A DNA stretch of 64,000 nucleotides from Acetobacterium sp. KB-1 (GTDB taxonomy: Bacteria; Bacillota; Clostridia; Eubacteriales; Eubacteriaceae): assembly GCF_003260995.1 (NCBI RefSeq), contig NZ_CP030040.1, positions 2,961,176-3,025,175 of the forward strand. The letters run 5' to 3'. Within the stretch, counting starts at the first letter, position 1. Each line of letters begins with the position of its first letter. The position numbers were made by a program, and so were the translations under genes. Shown here piece after piece: positions 31,653-39,527 of the stretch. A model generated the notes under the pieces. It saw only the letters and a list, made by a program, of their open reading frames with translations. It was not told where the DNA came from and searched no databases.

Positions 31653-32852
31653 ATGGGAAAAGCATTAATTATCGGTTGCGGCGGCGTAGCCAGTGTGGCC
31701 ATTCATAAATGCTGTCAAAACAGCGAGGTGTTTTCAGAAATCTGTATTGCCAGCCGGACCAAAAGCAAGTGCGATGCACTAAAAGCAAAACTTGATGGCG
31801 GGGCGACAAAAATCACCACTGCCCAGGTCAATGCTGATCACGTTGATGAGCTGATTGCGCTGATTGAAGAGGTAAAGCCCGACGTAGTATTAAATTTGGC
31901 TCTGCCTTATCAGGATTTGACTATTATGGATGCCTGTCTGGCCACCAAAACCCATTACGTCGATACGGCCAATTACGAGCCCGAAGATACCGCCAAATTT
32001 GAATATAAATGGCAGTGGGAATACCGGGAACGCTTTGAAAAAGCCGGAATTACGGCACTGTTGGGGAGCGGCTTTGACCCGGGTGTGACCGGCGTTTTCT
32101 CGGCCTATGCGATGAAACATCAATTTGATGAGATTAATTACATCGATATTCTCGATGCCAACGCCGGTGATCATGGCTATCCCTTTGCGACCAACTTCAA
32201 TCCGGAAATTAATATTCGGGAAGTCACTGCCAACGGCAGCTATTGGGAAGAGGGACAGTGGATTGAAACCGAGCCGATGGAAATCAAGCGGGTTTATAAT
32301 TTTCCCGAAATTGGAGCTAAAGACATGTATCTGCTCCACCACGAGGAATTGGAATCACTGGGACAAAATATCAAGGGGATCAAACGGATTCGCTTCTTTA
32401 TGACCTTTGGACAAAGCTATCTAACCCATCTCAAATGCCTGGAAAACGTCGGCATGACCGCCATAGAGCCGATTGAATTTGATGGCAAGATGATTGTACC
32501 GCTGCAGTTTTTAGCCGCTGTACTACCAGATCCTTCGACCCTGGGCCCCCGAACCAAAGGAAAAACAAATATCGGTTGCATCTTCCAGGGCAAAAAAGAG
32601 GGTAAGGATAAAACCTACTACCTTTACAATGTCTGTGATCACGAAGAATGCTACAAAGAGGTTGGTTCTCAGGCGATCTCTTATACGACCGGAGTACCAG
32701 CGATGATCGGTGCGATGTTGGTGATGACCGGCCAGTGGCAAAAACCCGGTGTTTACAATATTGAAGAGTTCGATCCCGATCCATTTATGGAAGCGTTAAA
32801 CAAATGGGGATTGCCCTGGCAGGAAAGTTTTGCACCAGAGCTGGTTGATTAA
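31653..32852 (+). CDS. Carboxynorspermidine/carboxyspermidine dehydrogenase (saccharopine dehydrogenase family)
   Basis: 399 residues. The N-terminal Rossmann motif is IIGCGGVASVAIHKC, followed by ICIASRTKSKCDAL, VVLNLALPYQDLTIMDACL, DTANYE and the family signature LGSGFDPGVTGVF. It condenses a diamine with aspartate semialdehyde reductively (putrescine gives carboxyspermidine). The partner decarboxylase follows directly. The assignment is by family and operon context; saccharopine dehydrogenase proper is unlikely in this operon. Confidence 0.88.
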   Translation: MGKALIIGCGGVASVAIHKCCQNSEVFSEICIASRTKSKCDALKAKLDGGATKITTAQVNADHVDELIALIEEVKPDVVLNLALPYQDLTIMDACLATKTHYVDTANYEPEDTAKFEYKWQWEYRERFEKAGITALLGSGFDPGVTGVFSAYAMKHQFDEINYIDILDANAGDHGYPFATNFNPEINIREVTANGSYWEEGQWIETEPMEIKRVYNFPEIGAKDMYLLHHEELESLGQNIKGIKRIRFFMTFGQSYLTHLKCLENVGMTAIEPIEFDGKMIVPLQFLAAVLPDPSTLGPRTKGKTNIGCIFQGKKEGKDKTYYLYNVCDHEECYKEVGSQAISYTTGVPAMIGAMLVMTGQWQKPGVYNIEEFDPDPFMEALNKWGLPWQESFAPELVD

Positions 32853-32868
32853 GGATGGTCAAACACGG

Positions 32869-34005
32869 ATGGAATTAAAGGACGCCTTCAAGGAGCTGCC
32901 CACCCCCTGCTATCTTGTCGATGAAAGCCTGCTGATTAAAAACTTAAAAATTCTCGACCAGGTTCAAAAAGCCACGGGTTGTAAGATTTTACTGGCTCAA
33001 AAAGCTTTTTCGATGTTTTCGCTTTACCCCCTGATCGGTCGCTACCTGGCCGGCACCACGGCCAGCGGACTCTTTGAAGCCCGCCTGGGTCATGAGGAAA
33101 TGGGTGGTGAAACCCATGTCTTTGCCACCGCCTACCGGGAAGATGAGTTTGAGCAAATCACTAAACTCTGTGACCATATCGTTTTTAATTCCTTTAACCA
33201 GTGGCAAAAATACAAGGATGCTGCACTCGAAGCCGGCCGGGAATGCGGGATTCGGATCAATCCGGAATGCTCCACTCAGGATCACGCCATTTATGATCCC
33301 TGTTCACCGGGATCAAGGATGGGGGTAACCCGGGCCCAGTTTGTGCCGGAGCTGCTTGAAGGGATCAGTGGTCTGCATTTTCATACCTTGTGCGAACAGA
33401 ATGCCGATGCCTTGGAACAAACCCTGAAAGCGGTTGAAGAACAGTTTGGCGAATTTCTCCCGCAGTTGAAATGGCTCAACTGCGGGGGTGGGCATCACAT
33501 CACCCGGGATGACTATGATGTTGATAAACTGATTGCTACCATCAAGCGGATTCAGGAAACCTACGGGCTAAAGGTCTATCTGGAACCGGGCGAAGCAGTG
33601 GCTCTTAACACCGGGTTTCTGGTGACGACGGTGTTGGATTTAGTTGATAACGGGGTTCACAACGTTATCCTCGATACCTCCGCCGCCTGTCATATGCCGG
33701 ACGTGCTGGAAATGCCCTACCGGCCAACTATTATTGGGGCCGCCTTGCCGGGTCAAAAACCCTTTACCTATCGACTGGGCGGACCGACCTGCCTGGCCGG
33801 GGATATTATCGGTGACTACGCCTTTGATGAGCCGCTTAAAATTGGGGATCGACTGGTATTCTGTGACATGGCCATTTATTCGATGGTTAAAAATAACACC
33901 TTTAACGGTATGAATCTCCCCGCGATTGCCATATTTACCCAGGAAAAAACCATCCAGATGGTGAAACAGTTTGGATATATGGATTTTAAAAACCGATTGT
34001 CTTGA
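32869..34005 (+). CDS. nspC: Carboxynorspermidine/carboxyspermidine decarboxylase
   Basis: 378 residues, an alanine-racemase-fold PLP decarboxylase. KDAFKELPTPCYLVDESLL opens the protein, the Schiff-base Lys is in ILLAQKAFSMF, HFHTLCEQ and NCGGGHHITR line the site, and the C-terminal block has LGGPTCLAGDIIGDYAF. It decarboxylates carboxyspermidine to spermidine (or the nor-homologue). The ATG at 32869 is chosen because AAGGATGG lies upstream; a TTG at 32830 would overlap the dehydrogenase gene. Confidence 0.9.
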   Translation: MELKDAFKELPTPCYLVDESLLIKNLKILDQVQKATGCKILLAQKAFSMFSLYPLIGRYLAGTTASGLFEARLGHEEMGGETHVFATAYREDEFEQITKLCDHIVFNSFNQWQKYKDAALEAGRECGIRINPECSTQDHAIYDPCSPGSRMGVTRAQFVPELLEGISGLHFHTLCEQNADALEQTLKAVEEQFGEFLPQLKWLNCGGGHHITRDDYDVDKLIATIKRIQETYGLKVYLEPGEAVALNTGFLVTTVLDLVDNGVHNVILDTSAACHMPDVLEMPYRPTIIGAALPGQKPFTYRLGGPTCLAGDIIGDYAFDEPLKIGDRLVFCDMAIYSMVKNNTFNGMNLPAIAIFTQEKTIQMVKQFGYMDFKNRLS

Positions 34006-34024
34006 AAGACAGTCGGTTTTTTTT
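33989..34024 (+). terminator. Terminator of the polyamine operon
   Basis: AACCGATTGTCTT pairs with AGACAGTCGGTT (one G-U) around a GAAA-type loop, followed by T8. The stem includes the nspC stop codon. Confidence 0.9.
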
Positions 34025-34116
34025 AAGGAATTTAGCTATTATCCGGATGAGTCTTTATGGTATAATAGCTCAAATAAGAATTATTCTAGGATGATTAGAT
34101 AGCGAACAGGAGAAAC

Positions 34117-34695
34117 ATGATGATACATAAATTTGACCAAAAAAATAAACAAAAGCTAGATAATGAGTGGCGTCGGGAAAACCTGCCACCGGTTGAAACA
34201 TTGAAAAATTTAGGCCTTAAAGAAACCGATAGTTTTGCTGATATCGGCTGTGGAATTGGATATTTCACCATTCCGGCAGCAAAGATGATCGGCAACAACA
34301 ATGCCTATGCACTGGATACCTCACCAGAAATGCTGGAGGAGCTTGAACTTCGCAGCAAAGCAGCGGGTATCAAAAATATTGAGATCGTAAAAACCCAGGA
34401 TCTGGATCTGATGATTCCCGATGCGTCGGTCAGCTTTGGATTGATGGTCAATGTGATTCATGAAATAGTTGATAAAAACCAATTTCTGGAAGAAAGCAGC
34501 CGGATTTTAAGACCCGGAGGAAAGCTGGCCATTGTTGATTGGGAAAAAGCAGAAACAAAAACGGGTCCTCCTATTGATCATCGGATTGGCAGTGATGAGG
34601 TGAAAACCATGCTAGCAGAGATTGGCTTTGAATGTCAGGAGATGATCAATATTGCCGAAACCTTCTATGGCCTGGTTTTTGTGAAAAATAATTAG
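34117..34695 (+). CDS. Class I SAM-dependent methyltransferase (UbiE-like)
   Basis: 192 residues. SAM-binding motif I is FADIGCGIGYFTIPAA, motif post-I is YALDTSPEMLEEL, and a later motif is RILRPGGKLAIVDWEK. The substrate is unknown; the small size resembles arsenite- or small-molecule methyltransferases, but no Cys triad is present. GGAGAAAC precedes the ATG, and an ATG three bases downstream is equally possible. The thioesterase gene follows within 20 bases. Confidence 0.85.
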   Translation: MMIHKFDQKNKQKLDNEWRRENLPPVETLKNLGLKETDSFADIGCGIGYFTIPAAKMIGNNNAYALDTSPEMLEELELRSKAAGIKNIEIVKTQDLDLMIPDASVSFGLMVNVIHEIVDKNQFLEESSRILRPGGKLAIVDWEKAETKTGPPIDHRIGSDEVKTMLAEIGFECQEMINIAETFYGLVFVKNN

Positions 34696-34714
34696 AATAA
34701 ACATGGGAGATCTG

Positions 34715-35104
34715 ATGGAGAAAGAAATGATTGAGATTATAAAAAACGATCAGTTTGCCAAACTTGTTGGATTGGAATTGGTAAAGGTTGAACTGGGATA
34801 TGCCGAAGTAAGAATGGTGATCACAGAAAAGCATTTAAATGGGGTTGGCATCGTCCAGGGAGGCGCTCTCTTCACCCTGGCGGATTTTGCCTTTGCGGCG
34901 GCGGCAAACGCCGACGGTAAAGTGACCATCGGTATCAATGCCAATATCACCTATTCCAAACCAGCCAAGGGAAAAACGCTACTGGCCAAAGCCATGGAAA
35001 CCTCTTCCAGCCGAAGCCTTTGCAACTATACTGTAGATATTTTTGATGAAGACAATGCGGTGTTGGTTGCGAAATTTAATGCGACCGGGTTTATTAAGAA
35101 CTAA
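34715..35104 (+). CDS. PaaI-family hotdog-fold acyl-CoA thioesterase
   Basis: 129 residues forming a single hotdog domain. The family motif is NGVGIVQGGALFTLADFAFA, with the catalytic Asp in LADF, followed by INANITYSKPAKGKTLLAKA. It hydrolyses an acyl-CoA thioester; the substrate is unknown. The ATG at 34715 is preferred because GGGAG lies five bases upstream; the ATG at 34703 lacks a ribosome site. It ends the unit with the methyltransferase gene. Confidence 0.85.
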   Translation: MEKEMIEIIKNDQFAKLVGLELVKVELGYAEVRMVITEKHLNGVGIVQGGALFTLADFAFAAAANADGKVTIGINANITYSKPAKGKTLLAKAMETSSSRSLCNYTVDIFDEDNAVLVAKFNATGFIKN

Positions 35105-35153
35105 AGTGTTAGGATAAAGCTTTAAAAAATAGAGCTTAAAAAGCATCGTAATT

Positions 35154-35185
35154 AAAAAGTGATGGGTTAGCCATCACTTTTTTTT
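35154..35185. terminator. Bidirectional terminator between the thioesterase and OB-fold genes
   Basis: AAAAAGTGATGG and CCATCACTTTTT around GTTAG give a 12-bp stem with A and T runs on both sides. It serves the plus-strand thioesterase unit and the convergent minus-strand Trk operon. Confidence 0.9.
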
Positions 35186-35670
35186 ATGACCTGATAATAG
35201 ATCAGGCCAAAAACCGAAGCCAGAAATACCAGCACAAGTCCGATGACGATTTTTGGAAATGGTACGGTTTCAGTGGTGGCATAACCGGCCGTCACTATCG
35301 CAATGGAAGCACTATGAATATCGACATCGCCGCCATGTTCAACACAGGCCCGGTTAAACACGCCGGTAACCTGGAGCTGGTCGCCGATATGCTTATAATC
35401 CCCGAAAAATCTAATGCGTTGGGCATCGTTAAGAGGCATCCAGATGCCCATGGCATTACTGCCGTCATTGATATTGACCCAGGCATAATCACCCCTTTCC
35501 ATCGCTTCGCCAATGGCTTCACCGATGACGGTGACGGTTTTACCGTCCATTGCTTCAGCATTTTCCACCAGTTGATTTAGCTCGATCACATCGGCGGCCA
35601 AGACCCCACCACTGAGACAGAAAAGCAGACCAACCGTAAGAATCGTCGTTTTTATTAGTTTGTCCAACAT
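35167..35670 (-). CDS. Exported OB-fold-like protein with C-terminal membrane anchor
   Basis: 167 residues: signal peptide (ILTVGLLFCLSGGVLAAD), a soluble domain (about 27-130) of alternating strands (GKTVTVIGEAIGEAMERGDYAWVNINDG, then DQLQVTGVFNRACVEHGGDVDIHS) that looks like a nucleic-acid-type OB fold, and one C-terminal helix (FPKIVIGLVLVFLASVFGLIYY). It would be displayed outside the membrane. The start overlaps the end of trkH by 16 bases, so it is the last gene of the Trk operon. The function is unknown. Confidence 0.7.
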   Translation of the reverse strand: MLDKLIKTTILTVGLLFCLSGGVLAADVIELNQLVENAEAMDGKTVTVIGEAIGEAMERGDYAWVNINDGSNAMGIWMPLNDAQRIRFFGDYKHIGDQLQVTGVFNRACVEHGGDVDIHSASIAIVTAGYATTETVPFPKIVIGLVLVFLASVFGLIYYQVIKKSDG

Positions 35671-37181
35671 TTTTTTATGCCTCCAATGATGAAGCCGATG
35701 AGGGCGAAAACAGAAAGAAATTCCAGTCGGCCCAGATACATGGCAATAATATCGTAAATTTTCATAACTGCCGGCATGTCGGCGGTGGTGACACCAATGG
35801 ATAAGCCCACATTTCCGGTAATGGAGGCGGATTCAAAGGCGGCACTGGCCAACGGATAGCCGCAAAAAGTTCCGATTAAGGTTCCCAGGGCAAAGGTGAT
35901 CAGATAACAAATGACAATCAAGGCAGAGGCCTTCACCAGGCTATCCGCCAGAATTTGGTCCTTAATGTGGTGGAAGCGAAAGACCTTGACATTGCGCTCG
36001 GAAGACAGTAAGCGCTTCACATCAGCAAGGATACTTTTAAAGAGGATGCCAATCCGTAATCCCTTAAAGCCGCCCGCGGTGGAACAGGCCGAGCCACCAA
36101 TCAGCATTGCAATGATGAGAATCAGGATACCGAAGTCACCCCACTCCAGTGCGAATTGTCGGGCATAAACTGAACCAAACCCGGTGGTAGTATGGGCCGA
36201 CAAGACATTGTAAACAACGCGCCGAAACATAACAACGGCATCGGCGTAAACACCAGTCCGGGACAGCCACAAGACAGCCATCGCACTGGTCAGAAACGTG
36301 GTGATAAAAAAGCTCTGAGTTTCGATGTTTTTTACCAATTCTTTTCTATTGCCAGAAAGAATCGCGTAGTGCAGGCCAAAATTCAGTGAACCCAGGATAA
36401 AAAAGATGAGGGTCAGGGTCTCATAAGAAAAGCTGTGGTAATACATCATGTTCTGGGTATAAGGGGCAAAACCGCCGGTACTCCAGGAGGATGCAAAAAT
36501 AAACAGCCCGTTAAAAAAAGCCGACAGCGGAGCAAGACCGATAGACATTCCGATAAACCAAAATGCGGCAGTTCCAATAAACAGATAAACCATACTGATT
36601 TTCCAGATGATCTGGGCCGTTCCTTTAACATTGGGGACCAGGTCGATATCTTTGGCTTCTCCCACATAAAAGATATAGGCACCGCCGGTATCTTTTAGTA
36701 AAAAAGTCAGCGCCAGTACAATCATTCCCTGACCGCCAATAAAAGTGAGCATATGACGCCACAGGTTCAAACTGAGTGAGATGTGATCCAGATCCTGGGT
36801 TAATACCAGTCCGGTGGTGGTAAAACCGCTCATGACATCAAAGCAGGCATCCAGAATCGAATTGACATGACCGCTGAGTAGATAGGGAATAGCACATAAA
36901 AACATTAAAATAATCCAGGAAAGCGAGGCGACCACAAAACCGTGTTTCCACTGGACCATGGTTTTATTAAGACGCGTCTCCTTTCCGATTAAAATGAGGG
37001 AGATTCCCAGAATAACGGAGATTGCCATGGTGATGACAAAGTCCCAGAAAGGGTTCCATTCTTGTAGGGCCGCTGCTATTAAGATGGGGAGGACCATGAG
37101 CAGGGCGATCCCCAAAATAACATAACCGATATAGTAACTGATGATAAAGATGCTGTAAAAACGTCCGTTAAAAGTATTCAT
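35655..37181 (-). CDS. trkH: TrkH-family potassium uptake channel subunit
   Basis: A 508-residue membrane protein with about ten helices and four pore loops of the Trk/Ktr family, for example MSGFTTTGLVLTQ, SSWSTGGFAPYT, SAHTTTGFGSVYA, and ASITGNVGLSIG. The selectivity-filter glycines are present, and GGSACSTAGGFKGLR precedes a conserved cytoplasmic loop. It conducts potassium inward under control of the two TrkA-type RCK proteins encoded upstream. It is preceded after seven bases by the 33-residue ORF and has no good ribosome site, so its translation is probably coupled. Confidence 0.92.
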   Translation of the reverse strand: MNTFNGRFYSIFIISYYIGYVILGIALLMVLPILIAAALQEWNPFWDFVITMAISVILGISLILIGKETRLNKTMVQWKHGFVVASLSWIILMFLCAIPYLLSGHVNSILDACFDVMSGFTTTGLVLTQDLDHISLSLNLWRHMLTFIGGQGMIVLALTFLLKDTGGAYIFYVGEAKDIDLVPNVKGTAQIIWKISMVYLFIGTAAFWFIGMSIGLAPLSAFFNGLFIFASSWSTGGFAPYTQNMMYYHSFSYETLTLIFFILGSLNFGLHYAILSGNRKELVKNIETQSFFITTFLTSAMAVLWLSRTGVYADAVVMFRRVVYNVLSAHTTTGFGSVYARQFALEWGDFGILILIIAMLIGGSACSTAGGFKGLRIGILFKSILADVKRLLSSERNVKVFRFHHIKDQILADSLVKASALIVICYLITFALGTLIGTFCGYPLASAAFESASITGNVGLSIGVTTADMPAVMKIYDIIAMYLGRLEFLSVFALIGFIIGGIKKCWTN

Positions 37182-37188
37182 GGCAATT

Positions 37189-37290
37189 CTAAATCAGCAC
37201 AAGGGTCAGAATAAAAAACAGCAGCACATAGATTGATACTGACAGTAGTTCCATTATCAGTCCCAGCAGTTTATTTCTTCGTGATTCCAT
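37189..37290 (-). CDS. 33-residue single-helix membrane protein between trkA and trkH
   Basis: A small ORF coding MESRRNKLLGLIMELLSVSI followed by a hydrophobic run ending LTLVLI. A basic N-terminus plus one membrane helix is the pattern of small channel- or pump-associated subunits such as KdpF. The ATG lies one base after the trkA stop, and the last trkA codons supply the Shine-Dalgarno GGAGGA. The ORF ends seven bases before trkH. The tight coupling supports a real gene; the function is inferred only from position. Confidence 0.65.
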   Translation of the reverse strand: MESRRNKLLGLIMELLSVSIYVLLFFILTLVLI

Positions 37291-37291
37291 G

Positions 37292-37957
37292 CTATTTTCC
37301 TCCCCGGGATAGATTGTTTTTTAATTGTATTAAAGCAGCCTTATTGGTAATCACAAGGACCTTGTCATTTTCCAGAAACTGCGTATCGCCTCTGGGGTAA
37401 ATGACTTTTTCATCCCTGAGGATGGAAGTAATCACGCATTCGGCAGGCAAATCCATGTTACGGAGAAATTGATTGGCCCAGCTGTCATCGGCATGAACGA
37501 TGATTTCCACAAGAATCATGGCACCACGTTCGAAGGTGTGGATGAGTTTGAAATAATCCTTATCAAATTCATATTCGATGAGATTGGCAATCACCTCAGT
37601 GCTGCAGACCGTCTTATCCACGCCCAGGGCTTTGAACATGGATGTATTTTTGGGGTTATTGATTCGGGCGATTGTTTTGTTGATATTAAAGCTGACCTTG
37701 GCAATTTCGCAAATCACCAGATTTTCTTCATCGGTTCCGGTGACAGCGGCAATGATCTCGGCCTCCTGAATGCCGGCGTCTTTTAATACTTCCGGATCGG
37801 TGCCGTCGCCGCAAATGATTTCGGTGTCAATGTCTTCGGCGATTTTTTGGCAAATGACACTCTTTCTTTCAATTAAGACGACCTGATAGCCTCTTTTTTT
37901 TAGGGTTTTAAGCAGATAATAGCCTACTTTTCCGCCGCCGATAATGATTGATTTCAT
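37292..37957 (-). CDS. trkA: TrkA-type potassium transport regulator (RCK)
   Basis: 221 residues: an N-terminal nucleotide-binding domain (SIIIGGGKVGYYLLKTLKKRG, then ICGDGTDPEVLKDAGI and ITAVTGTDEENL-like region) and a C-terminal RCK_C domain (about 140-221). It is a peripheral regulator that binds NAD(H) or ATP and gates TrkH. A four-base ATGA overlap joins it to the second TrkA-like gene. Confidence 0.9.
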   Translation of the reverse strand: MKSIIIGGGKVGYYLLKTLKKRGYQVVLIERKSVICQKIAEDIDTEIICGDGTDPEVLKDAGIQEAEIIAAVTGTDEENLVICEIAKVSFNINKTIARINNPKNTSMFKALGVDKTVCSTEVIANLIEYEFDKDYFKLIHTFERGAMILVEIIVHADDSWANQFLRNMDLPAECVITSILRDEKVIYPRGDTQFLENDKVLVITNKAALIQLKNNLSRGGK

Positions 37958-38607
37958 AGTACTGTCTCCTTAGCCAGAGATGTAATGAGTTTAGCTCTGT
38001 CTTTTTTTAAAATCGTGCAGATAATTTTTGCGCCATAGGGAACCAGGGCATCTTTTGGGGGAAAAGTAAAACGATTTTCTACCATTAAGCCGGATAGAAT
38101 ACAGTTATATTTTTCTTCAATACTTTTTACCGTGCAAGGCTTATGTTTTTTAACGGTCAGTTCAATAATTTCAGTGTCCTTCCCGATAATAGCAAGGACT
38201 TCGACATTTTTTTCTGAAATCTTCCGCTTTAGGATCTCCACCCCTAACTGGGTGGGACAAATGGTCTCAATGTCCAGCATGTCATAAATATATTTGCGAC
38301 TGGGGTCCCCGACTCGGGCGATGATACGGGGCACGTTATAGATTTTTTTGGCAATCAGAGACACGGTAATGTTGAGATTGTCATCAGAAGTTACCGCCAA
38401 AATATAATCAGCTTGTTTAATTCCGGCCTTCAGTAAACGGTCGTTGTCATATTCAACACCTTTGAACCGGGAACCGTTAAAACCACTACCAAGGACACTT
38501 AATTTTTCGCCGTCATGGTCGATGACGGAAATGTCATGCCCGCCAATTGATAATTCTTTGGCCAAGGTACTGCCCAGCCTGCCGCAGCCAACAATAATGA
38601 TATACAT
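37954..38607 (-). CDS. TrkA-type potassium transport regulator (RCK), second copy
   Basis: 217 residues with the nucleotide-binding start YIIIVGCGRLGSTLAKELS, acidic ISVIDHDGEKL, YILAVTSDDNLN, and a C-terminal RCK_C domain. With the downstream TrkA it may form a heteromeric ring replacing the fused two-repeat TrkA of proteobacteria. It is first in the Trk operon, divergent from the flavoprotein gene. Confidence 0.9.
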   Translation of the reverse strand: MYIIIVGCGRLGSTLAKELSIGGHDISVIDHDGEKLSVLGSGFNGSRFKGVEYDNDRLLKAGIKQADYILAVTSDDNLNITVSLIAKKIYNVPRIIARVGDPSRKYIYDMLDIETICPTQLGVEILKRKISEKNVEVLAIIGKDTEIIELTVKKHKPCTVKSIEEKYNCILSGLMVENRFTFPPKDALVPYGAKIICTILKKDRAKLITSLAKETVL

Positions 38608-38752
38608 AATTTTCTCCTAAGATGAAACTGAGATGAAGGATAAATGGAGTAGTTATACGATTCTTTATCCTACAAAAAAATTAACACAGATTCTATAAAG
38701 TTTGTATAAAGATATTGATGTCTTATATAAATTTAATATTAAAGGGTAGACG

Positions 38753-38780
38753 TTGAAAAAAAACGGTCATTCGTTATAAT
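38753..38780 (+). promoter_or_regulatory. Promoter of the flavoprotein gene
   Basis: TTGAAA (38753-38758) and TATAAT (38775-38780) with a 16-base spacer. An in-frame ATG at 38779 overlaps the -10 box, which rules it out as the start. Confidence 0.7.
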
Positions 38781-38814
38781 GAGGCAGAGGCGTTCGTTTG
38801 AGAGAGGAAAAAAA

Positions 38815-39525
38815 ATGAAGATAACAGTAATCAATGGAACCATGCGCCATGGTAGCACCTGGCATTGTAAGGATTTGCTACTTGAAAAGATTTCGCAATT
38901 AGAAGAAACCCAGGTCAGGGAGTTTTATCTGCCCAAAGACATGTCGGATTTTTGTATTGGTTGTTTTTCCTGCTTCTTAAAAGGGGAAGACAGTTGCCCA
39001 CATGCAGACCAGATCCGGCCCATTGTTGCGGCTTTGGAAGAGGCGGATCTGGTGATCTTAACCTCGTCGGTTTATGCACTGGATGTTACCGGTTCGTTAA
39101 AAGCCTTGCTGGATCACCTGTGTTTTATGTGGATCAGCCATCGCCCCAATCCGAAAATGTTTAATACAGTGGGGATCAGTTTTGCCACAACTGCCGGAGC
39201 AGGTCTTGCTCATACCACTAAAACGATGCAGAATAGTCTTAAATTCTGGGGGGTAAAAAAACGGTTTGTCAGCAAGCAGGCCGTCGCGGCGATGAAGTGG
39301 AACGATATATCCGAGAAAAAGCAGCATCAAATTGAAAGAGAGATGGTGCAATTGGCAAAAAAAGCCACCGCAGCGGTGGCTAATATTGAGCACAGCAGCG
39401 CCCCCTTATTTAGAAAAATTATGTTTAAGGTGATGAGGACGATGATGAAAAAGAAGGATTGGAACCCCACCGATCGCAATCATTGGGAAGCCAATGGCTG
39501 GTTAAGCGGGACCAAGCCCTTTTAA
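38815..39525 (+). CDS. NAD(P)H-dependent FMN reductase/flavodoxin-like protein
   Basis: 236 residues with a flavodoxin-like fold: ITVINGTMRHGSTWHCKDLL (phosphate-binding loop for FMN), a motif CIGCFSCFLKGEDSCPHAD with four cysteines, and LVILTSSVYALDVTGSLKALLDHL. The Cys-rich motif is typical of iron-sulfur flavoprotein-like NADPH-FMN reductases. The ATG at 38815 follows GAGAGGAAA. It ends two bases before the convergent DUF6179 gene, with no terminator between them. Confidence 0.82.
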   Translation: MKITVINGTMRHGSTWHCKDLLLEKISQLEETQVREFYLPKDMSDFCIGCFSCFLKGEDSCPHADQIRPIVAALEEADLVILTSSVYALDVTGSLKALLDHLCFMWISHRPNPKMFNTVGISFATTAGAGLAHTTKTMQNSLKFWGVKKRFVSKQAVAAMKWNDISEKKQHQIEREMVQLAKKATAAVANIEHSSAPLFRKIMFKVMRTMMKKKDWNPTDRNHWEANGWLSGTKPF

Positions 39526-39527
39526 AA

